59,005 nt of DNA from Planctomycetota bacterium (GCA_012959785.1 DUCM01000022.1:1-59005); one strand, 5' to 3'. Positions 35,168 to 44,885 are shown, numbered from the stretch's first letter. The notes: generated by a model not told the origin, from the sequence alone. Numbers and translations: made by a program.

Positions 35168-36676
35168 TCAGATCTTCACGACGAGCCAGCGGCCACCCGT
35201 AGCGCGGGTCAGGTCCTTCCAATAGCCCAGGAGCCGGCCCCTGGTTTCGATCAGGAGGGCATCGACGAAGACGCCGCGAAAGCGATTGGCATGGGCGAAG
35301 AGCGGCCCCATGAGACCCAGGTTCCAACGCACGCCGCCGGAGGGCGCGCCGTCGCCGAGAATCATGATCGTATCGAGATCGGGGTCCTCTAGGGCCAGGA
35401 GCATGGCGTCCCAGTAGTTGCCCGTCCCCTTTGAGTGGCTCTTCTCGAAGAAGCCCAGGGCGCGGCTGATGTTCTTCTCGCTGGCCGCAGTGAGGCTCTC
35501 CTGCCAACTGTCGGGTCTAGCCGCGAAGGGGATCAGGTTGAACCGGACCTCTTTGGAAAGCCCTTCGAGGGCCCGGCGCAGTTCCTGGTCCACGGCCTGC
35601 TTGCGGGTGCGACCATCGGCGCGCTTCTGCCACATGGAACCCGAAAGGTCCACGAGGAAAGACACGCGTTCGGAGAGCAGAGCCAGTCCCACGAAGGCCA
35701 CCGTGCGTTCGCCGAGGTCGGACTCAGGTTCCACCGCAATCTCGGCGGGCTGCCAGTCTTCGGCGAGGGCGCGGGCCCATTCCTGCCAGGCGCGGGAGTT
35801 GCGACCGGTCTTCTTCTGCGACAGTCCCCGGAGCAATTCGACGATGCGCCATTGCAGGCGCGTGTTGGACTCGCCTCCCAGGGCCTGCGCGAGTTTTCGC
35901 GCACCCTCGCGATCGCCGCGCCGGGCGCAGGCTTCCAGGGCGCGCAAGCGCACCACGCGCACAGGATCCTGAATCAGATCGGACAAGAGGGCAACCTGCA
36001 TGGCCGCGGGGGCGAGTTCCATGCGCTCACAACAAGCAGCGCGCATGGCGGTCGACTTGGACTGTGCGCCGGCTTGCAGGCTGGCCGCGGCAGTCTCGGG
36101 AGAGAGCGCCGCCAAAGCCAGCCAGGCGTGGGCCCGCACATTCTTGTCCTTGTCGCTGCCGATGAGTTTCTGGAGGCGCTCCACGAGGTCGCCGTGATCG
36201 CCACTGGCCCGGGAACCCATGCGCTCGAGGCTCCACAAAAGGCTCTTGCGCAGCGCGGCATCCTTGTGGCGCAAGGCCCGCGTCCAGAGGTCGTCGTCGA
36301 TGGCGGTCTGTCGGCGGCCAAGGGCCTCGGCCACGCGCAGCGCGCGCATGCCGCGTTTCTTCCCCAGGCCCTGTTTGCCGAACAAGAGGGTATCGAATTC
36401 AAGTCCCGCACGGCCGAGTTGTATTTGGGCCTCGTCGGCCACCCTGGGCTGGGGATCGTCGAGGGCTTCGAGCACGAGTTCCCAGGCGGGGCCGCTGCCG
36501 ATCTGCGCCAGAGTGTCGATGGCCGCGACACGCTCGCTCTCTTTTTCCGAGCGCAACTGACGCTGTGCTTCGTCCAACTGGTCACGGGCGCCATTCGCAG
36601 CCGTTGCGAGACCGGCGAAGAGAGCCAGAGGCAAGACCCAGGACAGCCTCCGGAGCGCGCACGAGGGGCTCATCAC
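35168..36676 (-). CDS. Secreted HEAT-repeat protein with von Willebrand A domain
   Basis: The 502-residue protein has a signal peptide (LSWVLPLALFAGLATA), HEAT repeats over about residues 35-290, and a C-terminal vWA domain with a MIDAS motif DLSGS. Asp in the final TIMILGDGAPSGG segment supports a metal site. vWA domains bind proteins through a divalent ion. GTG at 36676 overlaps the nucleotidase stop by 4 bp; ATG at 36673 is an equal option. It probably works outside the cytoplasm as a scaffold; the partner is not evident. Confidence 0.85.
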   Translation of the reverse strand: MMSPSCALRRLSWVLPLALFAGLATAANGARDQLDEAQRQLRSEKESERVAAIDTLAQIGSGPAWELVLEALDDPQPRVADEAQIQLGRAGLEFDTLLFGKQGLGKKRGMRALRVAEALGRRQTAIDDDLWTRALRHKDAALRKSLLWSLERMGSRASGDHGDLVERLQKLIGSDKDKNVRAHAWLALAALSPETAAASLQAGAQSKSTAMRAACCERMELAPAAMQVALLSDLIQDPVRVVRLRALEACARRGDREGARKLAQALGGESNTRLQWRIVELLRGLSQKKTGRNSRAWQEWARALAEDWQPAEIAVEPESDLGERTVAFVGLALLSERVSFLVDLSGSMWQKRADGRTRKQAVDQELRRALEGLSKEVRFNLIPFAARPDSWQESLTAASEKNISRALGFFEKSHSKGTGNYWDAMLLALEDPDLDTIMILGDGAPSGGVRWNLGLMGPLFAHANRFRGVFVDALLIETRGRLLGYWKDLTRATGGRWLVVKI

Positions 36677-38217
36677 GGCTTGCTTGCTGTATAGCGGTTT
36701 TCATGGCGGGGCATGACCTGGCCTTCCTTGCGCAAGTGCGCTTCAAGAATCTCTCGCAGGGGCAGGGGGTCCTCCGCCAGGCGCTTCAGCTCGCCCAGTT
36801 GTGGATAGCCATCGGCGCCACCAGCCAGGAAGGAATTGGTAGCGAGGCGCAAGACGGCATCTGGACGAATGGCCTCGCCGTCGATGGCAAGTCCCACGAG
36901 GGCGCCAGCGCCAGAGGTGTCCTCGCTGTAGACAATCTCCAGACCGCTGACCTCCAGACCGCTGTGGGCGCGGCCCTCCACGGCGAGGCGTATGCAGTCG
37001 GTCAAGACCGCGCCCGAAATTTCGAGCAACACCAGGTTGTTGCCGAAGGGCAGGATCTCGAACAGGTCGCGGCGGGTGACAGCGCCCATGGGCAGGTCGG
37101 TGCGAATGCCGCCTCGATTCTGCAAGGCGATATCGGCATCGAAGTGCGAGCGCATGACATCGCAGATCAGGTTGCCAGCAGGAGAGGAGCGGTAGCGATC
37201 GTTGCTGCGGGAAAGGGGCGCGAGCAACTCGCCCACCACCGTGTCCAGCTCCGCGGCACTGCGCTCCACTAGCGCAGCGCACAAGCGGTCCACCTCGGCG
37301 TTGCCGTCCTCGGGTTCGTGGGCCGCGAGCAGGTTGATCATCTCATACTCATACTCGACAAGCTCGCGGGTCTCGGCATCGAACCACAGGTCCACGCGCC
37401 CCACGGCGCTGGCCTTGGATCCTGCTTGCACGATGAAGGTCTCACCTTGGTGCACGCCGCGTTTCAGGTAGGTGTGGCTGTGACCGCCGACGATCAGGTC
37501 CAACTCGCCGTCGAGCTTGGCCAGGCGCCTGTCCCCCACCACGCCCAGGTGGGTGACGGGCACGATCAGGTCAACCTTGCCCTGCAAAGCCTCGCGGGCT
37601 TCGGCGAGGGCTGCGGCGGGTTCCTGGAAGAAAAGCTCGCGGGCATCGGCGTGGGTGATCGAGGGCGTCACACAGGTCAAGAGCCCCACCATCGCCACGC
37701 GCAGACCCGCTACTTGAATGATGCGCCAGGGTTTTGCCCAGCCAACCCGCGGGCCGCCTTCACTGAGTCTGACATTGGCGCAAACGGCAGGCAGGCCGCA
37801 GTCCTCGATGAGAGAGCTGAGGTGCGCAGTACCGTAATCGAGTTCGTGGTTGCCCACGCAAAGCGCGTCGTAGCCCACGGCGGCCAGAGCCTTCAAGTAA
37901 CCCCGGCCGCGGTCCACCAAGCCCTCGGGTGTGCCCTGAAACCAATCGCCGCCGTCGACGACGAGTACGCCCTTGCCGGCACCCTGGTGCTCTGCGCGCA
38001 CGCGTTTCACATAGGCCGCAATGCGCGGTAGACCGCCGATCAGGGGCGGGTCTTCGTCGGACATCCAGGTCGCTTGCCGCGGCTGGGCCTGGCCGTGCAC
38101 ATCGTTGGTGTGAAGCAGCACGAGGTGCAGCCGCTCGGGCGCACCCTCCGAAGTGGCCGCCGCCAGGGCGAGAAACAGCGCGAGAACCAGGCAGATTCCA
38201 AAAAGTCGTGTACCCAT
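36673..38217 (-). CDS. Periplasmic 5'-nucleotidase/UshA-family metallophosphatase
   Basis: The 514-residue protein has a signal peptide and the two-domain 5'-nucleotidase fold. Metal-binding motifs are LLHTNDVHG, VDGGDWFQGTP, GNHELDYG and VGGHSHTYL. The C-terminal substrate domain carries GNLICDVMRSHF, ALQNRGGIRTDLPMG and EILPFGNNL. It hydrolyses nucleotides or related phosphate esters in the periplasm. It follows the muiA-like pair by 59 bp and is coupled to the HEAT-vWA gene. Confidence 0.93.
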   Translation of the reverse strand: MGTRLFGICLVLALFLALAAATSEGAPERLHLVLLHTNDVHGQAQPRQATWMSDEDPPLIGGLPRIAAYVKRVRAEHQGAGKGVLVVDGGDWFQGTPEGLVDRGRGYLKALAAVGYDALCVGNHELDYGTAHLSSLIEDCGLPAVCANVRLSEGGPRVGWAKPWRIIQVAGLRVAMVGLLTCVTPSITHADARELFFQEPAAALAEAREALQGKVDLIVPVTHLGVVGDRRLAKLDGELDLIVGGHSHTYLKRGVHQGETFIVQAGSKASAVGRVDLWFDAETRELVEYEYEMINLLAAHEPEDGNAEVDRLCAALVERSAAELDTVVGELLAPLSRSNDRYRSSPAGNLICDVMRSHFDADIALQNRGGIRTDLPMGAVTRRDLFEILPFGNNLVLLEISGAVLTDCIRLAVEGRAHSGLEVSGLEIVYSEDTSGAGALVGLAIDGEAIRPDAVLRLATNSFLAGGADGYPQLGELKRLAEDPLPLREILEAHLRKEGQVMPRHENRYTASKP

Positions 38218-38276
38218 GGCCCCTACGATACAGAAATCGAGTGTCGAGAGGCCCGGCCCTCTACTCGAGCAGCCTC

Positions 38277-39890
38277 CTACTTGAGCAGCACCTCCTTGCT
38301 GTCGGGATGGGAGAGGGTCAGCTCGAAATTTAGGTCAGCTTCGCCGCCCGCCGGCACCCTGATGATCCAGGTCACCAGGCTGCGGTCCGCGTGGTCGCTC
38401 TTGTAGCGCTCAGCCTCGGAGAAAGCGGGAGAGCTACGGCTGAGAGAGACTTCGAGGCGCTCGTCGCGGGAACGGGGGATGGCCTCGCGCACGATCACGC
38501 GCACGCTGCCGTCGGCTTCGGTCACCGGCGAGCCGTGGTTCGCGAGGCGCACGCGCCAACGGGTGACTTCCCGGGAAGTGGCGCTCAGGAAACCGGGCTC
38601 GATGTGCTCTTCGGAAACCAGCACGCGCTCTACGCTGACGCCGGGCACGGCGCCCAGGTCCAGGCTAAACTCGGCGCCAGTCTGCACCTCGTCGAGACTG
38701 GCGTTGCCGATAAAATCGTCGCCGAAGAAGATCGCCGCCGGGCCGGGGAGCAGCACGAAAGGCGAGCTGTTGGTGGAGCGCGCACGCAGCCAAACCGTCT
38801 CGTCGAGGGCCGGTAGGCAATACAACTCGGGGGTGAGCTCGAGAGTGTGTTCGCCCACGAGCACCGAAGTGGCCGCCGGTCGCGAAGCCAGGCTCTCGAG
38901 CGCGGGCAAAATGAAGCGCACCGAGAGCCCCGCCACCTGGACCCGGGCGAAGGGCGGCGCTGCGCTGGGCGAGAGTGCCATCGCGGGCCTGCCAGCATAG
39001 CGAGAGGCCGGTGCCGAGGGCGCGTTCTTGTAGCGGCCGCGGCGGCGTTCCAAATCGACCCAACGCACGCGCGGTTCCGGGCCGGCGGCGCCACGGCGCG
39101 GGCGCGCCGTGGAGAGCGCAAGTTCGACCTGCGACCAATCCTCACCACTCTGCTGAACAATTTGTGCACGGTAGACGAGTTCCAACTCTTGCGCGCTGCC
39201 GGAAGTGCGCAGGTCGTAGGTCGGGCTCCACCCGCAGTGGTCGACCAAGTACTCGAGGGACAGGATCCCCACTTCGCTGCCAAGGTCGAGGTCGCAGATC
39301 ACATCAAATACTCTGACACGACCCTCGGGATCCATGCGACCCAACTCGGCTTCGAGAGCCGCCAGGCGAGTGAGACGCGCCTCGCCTTCCCAGCGCAGTG
39401 CACGCTCCTGGCCCATGAGTTCCTCCAGGGCGAGGCTGTAGTAGTCGTGGCTCTCCTGCCAGGCTTCGAGGCCAGGTTCGGGAGCTTTTGGATCGGGGTC
39501 GGCACTCAACTGGCCCGCGATCATGCCACGCAGTTTCTTGAGCAGGGCGAACTCGTCACGACTGGCTTGCTGCTCGCGGTGCAGGTAGAGGATTTCCGCC
39601 CGCAGAGTTTCCAGGCGCTCCTCTTGCGCGCGCTTCATCCAACGCTCGCGGGTTTGAATGCTCCGCACGCGACCGGCGGAGAGCCGCACGCGCAGGTTGT
39701 CGGGGTCCATGGAGTCGGGCAGACCGGCGAAGATGTAGCGGCCATCTGCGGTCACGGCAGCGGCCACGCGCGTCACCCGGGCGGCATCGGCATAGACCGT
39801 CACGCTCTCGATCCGGCTCTCGAGGAGTATCGCATCCCCGGCCGGAGCGGCCGCGCTGAGAAGCGCCAAGGCCAAACTGAGAGCCATCAT
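38277..39890 (-). CDS. MuiA-family (DUF4140/DUF4139) secreted protein, copy 1
   Basis: The 537-residue protein has a signal peptide (ALSLALALLSAAAPAG) and an N-terminal DUF4140-like beta domain (IESVTVYADAARVTRVA). A coiled-coil stretch follows (about 85-190, MKRAQEERLETLRAEILYLH). The C-terminal DUF4139 beta-rich domain contains VEYLVDHCGWSPTYDLRTSG-like segments. Members include Myxococcus-type mucoidy inhibitor MuiA homologues; the molecular role is unknown. Start ATG overlaps the stop of copy 2. The two copies share architecture but diverge in sequence. Confidence 0.87.
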   Translation of the reverse strand: MMALSLALALLSAAAPAGDAILLESRIESVTVYADAARVTRVAAAVTADGRYIFAGLPDSMDPDNLRVRLSAGRVRSIQTRERWMKRAQEERLETLRAEILYLHREQQASRDEFALLKKLRGMIAGQLSADPDPKAPEPGLEAWQESHDYYSLALEELMGQERALRWEGEARLTRLAALEAELGRMDPEGRVRVFDVICDLDLGSEVGILSLEYLVDHCGWSPTYDLRTSGSAQELELVYRAQIVQQSGEDWSQVELALSTARPRRGAAGPEPRVRWVDLERRRGRYKNAPSAPASRYAGRPAMALSPSAAPPFARVQVAGLSVRFILPALESLASRPAATSVLVGEHTLELTPELYCLPALDETVWLRARSTNSSPFVLLPGPAAIFFGDDFIGNASLDEVQTGAEFSLDLGAVPGVSVERVLVSEEHIEPGFLSATSREVTRWRVRLANHGSPVTEADGSVRVIVREAIPRSRDERLEVSLSRSSPAFSEAERYKSDHADRSLVTWIIRVPAGGEADLNFELTLSHPDSKEVLLK

Positions 39891-41554
39891 TGTGTTCCTC
39901 CTTCGCGGTACGAAACCGGCTGGCTTTCGGGGTGCTCCACGGTGATGGCGAAGCGCAGTTCTGTTTCGCCGTGCAGGGGCACCTGAAGCTCCCAGGTCTG
40001 AAAGCTGAACTCCTCGGCATCCTTGCGCCAGCGCTCGGCCTTGCTCGGGGCGTGGGAAAGACCGGTGAGCTTGACCTCCACACCATCATCGGTGGGCCGC
40101 GGCAGAGCTTCGCGCACCACCACGCGCACGCTGCCATCGCCGGAATGAATTGCAGAGCCTTGGTTGGCGAAGGTCAAGCGCCAGGCCTCGGTCTCAGTGG
40201 CGGTGCCGCTGAAGAAACTGGCGCCTTCCAAGAAGTCAGCGGTCTTGATGCGCTCGCAAGTGATGCCATCGGCAGCGCCCAGGGGCATGCTGAAGCGTTG
40301 GCCCACGGCAATCTCACCCAACTCGGCCTGGCCGAGGTAGTCCTCGCCAAAAAAGACCGAAGCCGAACCGGCGAGGATCGGCCAGCGCCCCTCGTTCTTG
40401 GCATGGCCGCGCAACCAGACCGTTGTGTCCTGGCGCGGCACGCAGAAGTACTCCGTGCGCACGGCGAGTTCCTGCTTGCCGACCTCCACGGTGGTTGAAC
40501 TGCCCCCGCTCTCGACGCTGTCGGTTCCAGGCACCACGAAGCGCACCGAGAGCCCCTCCTCTAGCACCTGGCTGTAGCCGTCATCAGCCCCACCGCTGTA
40601 CCCCAGGCTGCTGAGGGCTGGTTCGGACTCGAGGGCGACTTCCAGACTGGCCCTAATGCTCGAACCATCTGCCCCCGTGGCTCGGCGCGGGTCGAAGAGG
40701 CTGGCCCAGAGTTGCAGCAGATCAGGTCCGCGGGCCGAGCGCTCGGGTTGGGCACTCGAGAGCAAGAGTCGCACGCCCTGCCAGTCTTCGCCCGACACTT
40801 GGCTGATCTCGCCGCGGTAGACCAGGGTCACGCGCTTTCCCGCCGCGTCGCAACGGATGTCATAGAGCGGGCGCCAGCCGGCGCGCCCTACGATGTAGGC
40901 CACTTCAAGATCTTGAGCCCGGGCACTGCCGGCCACCTTGACTAGCACATCATGGATCGGGACCGCGGTCCGTCCGATGTGCCCTTCGAGATCGAGATCG
41001 AGGGCAATGCGCTCTGCCTCCAGGTCCTCCTGGGTCCATTGCAGATCCCGGCGCAGGCGTCTATTCGTGCGCATGCTGTCCGCGATGAAGCGTTGCCGAG
41101 CCTGCCAGGCGGCGATCTCCACACGCCCCTCCGCCAGCGCCAGGCGTTGGGCCCTGGCGGTCGAGGCCAAGAGCACATCCAAGTGCTTGCCGCGCTGTTC
41201 GAGCACGGTCATGGAACCGTACCCCTCTTCAAGCCTGCGCGCCAGCCTTTGGCGCGTGGCGCGCAACTTTTCGATGCGCTCCAGCGGACTTTGGTCCACT
41301 ACTCGGCGCTGCACTTCGACGCCGGCCACGAAGCCGCCCTTCAAGCGCACGCGCACGCTGTCCGGTTCCAATTCGCCGGGCAGGCCGCGCAAGAGGTAGA
41401 CACCATCCCCATCCACCCTGGCCCTGCGCAGGACCCGCGCCGAGGAGGGATAGACCGTCACCTCGGTGATCGACGAGTCGAGTTCGCGGGGCTCTTGGGC
41501 GAGAGCCTCGGCGGCGAAGAGACAGAGGACCAGACAGAGTGTGGTGTTCTTCAT
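39887..41554 (-). CDS. MuiA-family (DUF4140/DUF4139) secreted protein, copy 2
   Basis: The 555-residue paralogue of the next gene has a signal peptide (NTTLCLVLCLFAAEALAQ). The DUF4140 domain (ITEVTVYPSSARVLRRARV), a charged coiled coil (about 90-190) and the DUF4139 domain (YIVGRAGWRPLYDIRCDA) follow, with a C-terminal strand EVKLTGLSHAPSKAERWRKDAEEF. Corresponding motifs occur at the same places in copy 1, so this is a tandem duplication or a heteromeric pair. ATG at 41554 is the signal-peptide start. First gene of the operon. Confidence 0.87.
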   Translation of the reverse strand: MKNTTLCLVLCLFAAEALAQEPRELDSSITEVTVYPSSARVLRRARVDGDGVYLLRGLPGELEPDSVRVRLKGGFVAGVEVQRRVVDQSPLERIEKLRATRQRLARRLEEGYGSMTVLEQRGKHLDVLLASTARAQRLALAEGRVEIAAWQARQRFIADSMRTNRRLRRDLQWTQEDLEAERIALDLDLEGHIGRTAVPIHDVLVKVAGSARAQDLEVAYIVGRAGWRPLYDIRCDAAGKRVTLVYRGEISQVSGEDWQGVRLLLSSAQPERSARGPDLLQLWASLFDPRRATGADGSSIRASLEVALESEPALSSLGYSGGADDGYSQVLEEGLSVRFVVPGTDSVESGGSSTTVEVGKQELAVRTEYFCVPRQDTTVWLRGHAKNEGRWPILAGSASVFFGEDYLGQAELGEIAVGQRFSMPLGAADGITCERIKTADFLEGASFFSGTATETEAWRLTFANQGSAIHSGDGSVRVVVREALPRPTDDGVEVKLTGLSHAPSKAERWRKDAEEFSFQTWELQVPLHGETELRFAITVEHPESQPVSYREGGTQ

Positions 41555-41641
41555 GAGAAGGGCGGCAATGGACCAAAGCCCGGGAGGGCGGCTGCAGGGG
41601 CAAGCCGCCAGCATAGAATAATCCCGGCTGCCCAGGCCGAG

Positions 41642-43141
41642 CTAGATTCCAGCCTCTCCGCCGAGGTCCATGGTGTCGGCCAGGGTGGTGCGGCCGTACT
41701 CGTGGGTGCCGCCCTCGCGGCGGCCGAAGATCTGACCAAAGTTTTTCCAACCCAACTTGAGGTCGTCGAGCATGCCATAGCCCGACACCACCGCGTGCTG
41801 GTACCAGAGAAAGCCCAAGAGGGTCATGTCGAAGATCCCGTTGCGGGGCAGCTTGACCAGTTGTTTGACCAGCGGCAGGCCGCCGGGCAGGTAGACGGCA
41901 ACATTGAACAGCTTTTGCAGGTTGACGACCTCGCGTAAATCATCGCGGCGCATCTGGGAATCGCTCTGGATCGAAGGCCCTATGTCCTTGCCGATGTCCA
42001 CGCGACCCTGTTCAAAGTCCTGGCGGCCCAGCTCGGTGGAGCGAAAGGGGCGATAGATCAAGACGGTGCAGCCCTGGGGCTTGATCTCGCGATTCTGCCG
42101 CACGGTCTGGTACATGTCCTCGAGGGTCTCCGCCGGCGAGCCCATGATGTTGTTTGTGCGAAAACTGATGCGGTGCTTGCGCAGGAGCGCGGGGATGCGC
42201 CGCACGATCTCATCGGTATAGCCCTTCTTGTACACCCGCAGGCGCACATCCTCGTTGCCCGACTCGAGCCCGAACTGGACCGAGACACAACCCGAGCGTT
42301 TCAGGTTGATGATGTCGTCCTCGTTCAGGTAGTTGATGTTGATATTGCAGGCAAAGGGTAGGCCCACGCGCTCCGGCCACTTCGTGGCAAATTCCTCCAA
42401 CCAGCCGCGTTCCATGTTCAGTGCGGCGTCGCCGAAATTGACCATGCGGAAACCGGGATAGCGCGCCAGGATGTCGTTCATCTCCTCGCACAGGTAGTCC
42501 ACACTCTTGGTGCGATTGAAGCGGTCGCCCCTACCGCTGACCCATTCCTTCTTCATCAAGCCCACCGAACAGTAGGTGCAACTATTCTGGCAGCCACGGC
42601 TGGCGTGGACCTGCATGACGCGCTTGGCGCGCAGGAAGGGGTACTTGTAGAAAACATCGACATCGGGGAACGGCAGGCTGTCGAGGTCCCCCACCACCGG
42701 ACGGATCGGATTCTGAACAGGCAGGCCGGCGCGCAGGCTGGCCACATTGGGAATCTCATCGATCGAACGGCCCGCACCCCAGGCCTCGACAAGGTCGAGG
42801 ATGGTGTGTTCGGCCTCGGCCTTGACCGAGGCGTCGAGGTAGCCGTCTTCGCGCAGGACCTCGATGTCAAAGGAAGGGTGCGGGCCACCCATGACGACCT
42901 TCAGGTGCGGCAGGGAACGACGCCAGCGGCGCACGGCAGCGAGAGCCCAGGTCTCCTGGCCGGTGGTGGCGTAGATGCCCACCACATCGGGCTCGAACAG
43001 CTCCACGGCCCTGGCGAAGTCACGCTCCTCGGCCGTGATGAAGGCGTCGGCCACATGGCCAGCCTGCTTGAGCATGCTGGAGAGCTGCTTGATGCCCTCG
43101 AACTCATGGCAGGTGGTGACGACGAAAGCTACTCGAGCCAA
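41642..43141 (-). CDS. B12-binding radical SAM protein
   Basis: The 499-residue protein has an N-terminal cobalamin-binding Rossmann-like domain (about 1-135, with DVVGIYATTGQE and VVMGGPHPSF). The radical SAM domain with CQNSCTYC follows, then a C-terminal helical region to 499. The conserved NFGDAALNMERGW and VSVQFGLESGNED segments are typical of this class. B12-dependent radical SAM enzymes methylate or cyclise unactivated carbons. It is divergently transcribed from a second B12-radical SAM gene over 158 bp. Substrate unknown. Confidence 0.92.
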   Translation of the reverse strand: MARVAFVVTTCHEFEGIKQLSSMLKQAGHVADAFITAEERDFARAVELFEPDVVGIYATTGQETWALAAVRRWRRSLPHLKVVMGGPHPSFDIEVLREDGYLDASVKAEAEHTILDLVEAWGAGRSIDEIPNVASLRAGLPVQNPIRPVVGDLDSLPFPDVDVFYKYPFLRAKRVMQVHASRGCQNSCTYCSVGLMKKEWVSGRGDRFNRTKSVDYLCEEMNDILARYPGFRMVNFGDAALNMERGWLEEFATKWPERVGLPFACNININYLNEDDIINLKRSGCVSVQFGLESGNEDVRLRVYKKGYTDEIVRRIPALLRKHRISFRTNNIMGSPAETLEDMYQTVRQNREIKPQGCTVLIYRPFRSTELGRQDFEQGRVDIGKDIGPSIQSDSQMRRDDLREVVNLQKLFNVAVYLPGGLPLVKQLVKLPRNGIFDMTLLGFLWYQHAVVSGYGMLDDLKLGWKNFGQIFGRREGGTHEYGRTTLADTMDLGGEAGI

Positions 43142-43299
43142 GGGGATCTCGCGGGAAAGGGGCAGGGCAGGGTGAGAGAGGAATCGTAGCTCACTACCCG
43201 GGAAATTGGGGCTCCCGAGGAGACTCTTCCGCGCACGGGAGGATTTTGGGGGTAGGATGGCGGGCGCTCCCCAAAAAAACGGGGTCGCATGAGAATTCC

Positions 43300-44700
43300 A
43301 TGGCGCACATCGTCCTCGTCCAAACCTATCACCCCTACACCCAGCACACCCATGTGCACCCCCTGGGGATCATGGCCGTGGCCTCGGCGGCGCGGGCGGC
43401 GGGGTTCTCGGAGATCACCCTTGTTGACATGAAGGCCGAGCGCTGGACCGCCGCGGAAGCCGTGCAGCGCATCAGCCAACTCGCTCCCGATGTGGTGGGC
43501 ATTTCGGCCATGACCTATGAAGCGGGCTGCCTCGCTGAAGTGGCCCGCGGGGTCAAGCAATGCCTGCCCCAAGCCCAGGTGGTGGCCGGCGGCCCACACC
43601 CCAGCGTGGCGGCCGATGATGTCATGGCCGACGCGAACATCGACTTCTGCGTGCGCGGCGAAGGCGAGGAGACCTTTGCCGAACTGCTGGAAGGCTTGAC
43701 GAACGGCAAGCGGGAATTCCAGGACTGCAAGGGGCTCACCTGGCGCGACGGCCAGGGCACCATCCACACAGAAGCCGACCGGCCGCCTCCCGCGGACCTC
43801 GACTTGCTGCCCTTCCCGGCCTGGGACCTGATCGACCACGAGCTGTACCACGACATGCCCCGGGGCGGTGTGATCTACGCCCACAAAGAGTTCGCCACCA
43901 TGTTCTCCTCGCGCGCCTGCCCCTGGCGATGCACCTACTGCCACAACTCCTACGGCAAACAGTTCCGCGCGCGCTCCGCCGAGAATGTCCTGGCGGAGAT
44001 TGACCATCTCGTCCAGAACTACGGCGTGAAGGAGCTGGTCTTCATGGACGACATCTTCAACTTCAAGCCCGATCGCGCGGCAGCCATCGCCCAGGGCCTG
44101 ATCGATCGCGACTACGGCCTCAAGCTGACTTTTCCCAACGGCTTCCGCGGTGACATCCTGACAGAAGAGCTGGTGCTGCTGCTCAAGCGCGCCGGGATGT
44201 ATCGCTGCATGGTGGCGGTGGAGTCGGCCTCGCCGCGCATCCAAAAAGTGATGAAGAAGAACCTGCGCATAGAGAAGGTCGGCCGGATCGTGGACTTCAT
44301 CGCCAGCCAGGGCGTCATGGTGCACGGCGCCTTCATGCTCGGCTTTCCCTCGGAAACCGAAGAGGAGATGCGCTCCACGATTGAGTGGGCGAAGGAGAGC
44401 TCCTTCCACACCGCCGCCTTCTTTCGCGTGATTCCCTTCAAGGGCACGGCTCTCTTCGAGGAAGTCGAAAAGGCTGGCCATGCGCTGCCCAGCGACTGGT
44501 CCGCCTACGAGCCCTATCAAACCGAGATCAACCTCTCCGAGGTGCCCGAGGAGACCATCACGCGCATTCGCAAAAACGCCTACCGCAGCTTCTATTTGCA
44601 GCCCAAGAGGCTCTGGCGCATCTTCCAGCTGATCCCCAACAAGCTCAGCATGCTGCCCTACTTGAGTTTATTGTTCGCCCAACGGGCGTACGCGCGTTAG
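43300..44700 (+). CDS. B12-binding radical SAM protein
   Basis: The 466-residue protein has a cobalamin-binding domain (HPLGIMAVASAARAAGF, DVVGISAMTYE, VVAGGPHPS, RGEGEETFAELL). The radical SAM core carries SRACPWRCTYCHN and FMDDIFNFKPDRA, followed by VAVESASPRIQKVMKKN. The family order matches HpnP/BchE-like enzymes. It has no recognisable metabolic partner beside the divergent paralogue. ATG at 43300 is chosen because it starts the B12 domain; upstream in-frame residues lack homology. Confidence 0.93.
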   Translation: MAHIVLVQTYHPYTQHTHVHPLGIMAVASAARAAGFSEITLVDMKAERWTAAEAVQRISQLAPDVVGISAMTYEAGCLAEVARGVKQCLPQAQVVAGGPHPSVAADDVMADANIDFCVRGEGEETFAELLEGLTNGKREFQDCKGLTWRDGQGTIHTEADRPPPADLDLLPFPAWDLIDHELYHDMPRGGVIYAHKEFATMFSSRACPWRCTYCHNSYGKQFRARSAENVLAEIDHLVQNYGVKELVFMDDIFNFKPDRAAAIAQGLIDRDYGLKLTFPNGFRGDILTEELVLLLKRAGMYRCMVAVESASPRIQKVMKKNLRIEKVGRIVDFIASQGVMVHGAFMLGFPSETEEEMRSTIEWAKESSFHTAAFFRVIPFKGTALFEEVEKAGHALPSDWSAYEPYQTEINLSEVPEETITRIRKNAYRSFYLQPKRLWRIFQLIPNKLSMLPYLSLLFAQRAYAR

Positions 44701-44885
44701 AAGATTGCTGGCGCGGTCCCGGTTGCGCTCTTGTCCCCGTGGTGGGACTTGGGCACGAGCGATGCCCTGAACGCTGTAGTCGGTGGAGGCAAGAGTTGCT
44801 AGAGGCTACTGATGCAGGCCGCACTCGAAAAAGGACAGAGCATCGTCCTGACAATCCAATCCAAGTAAGGAGGCGCGCACATCCC

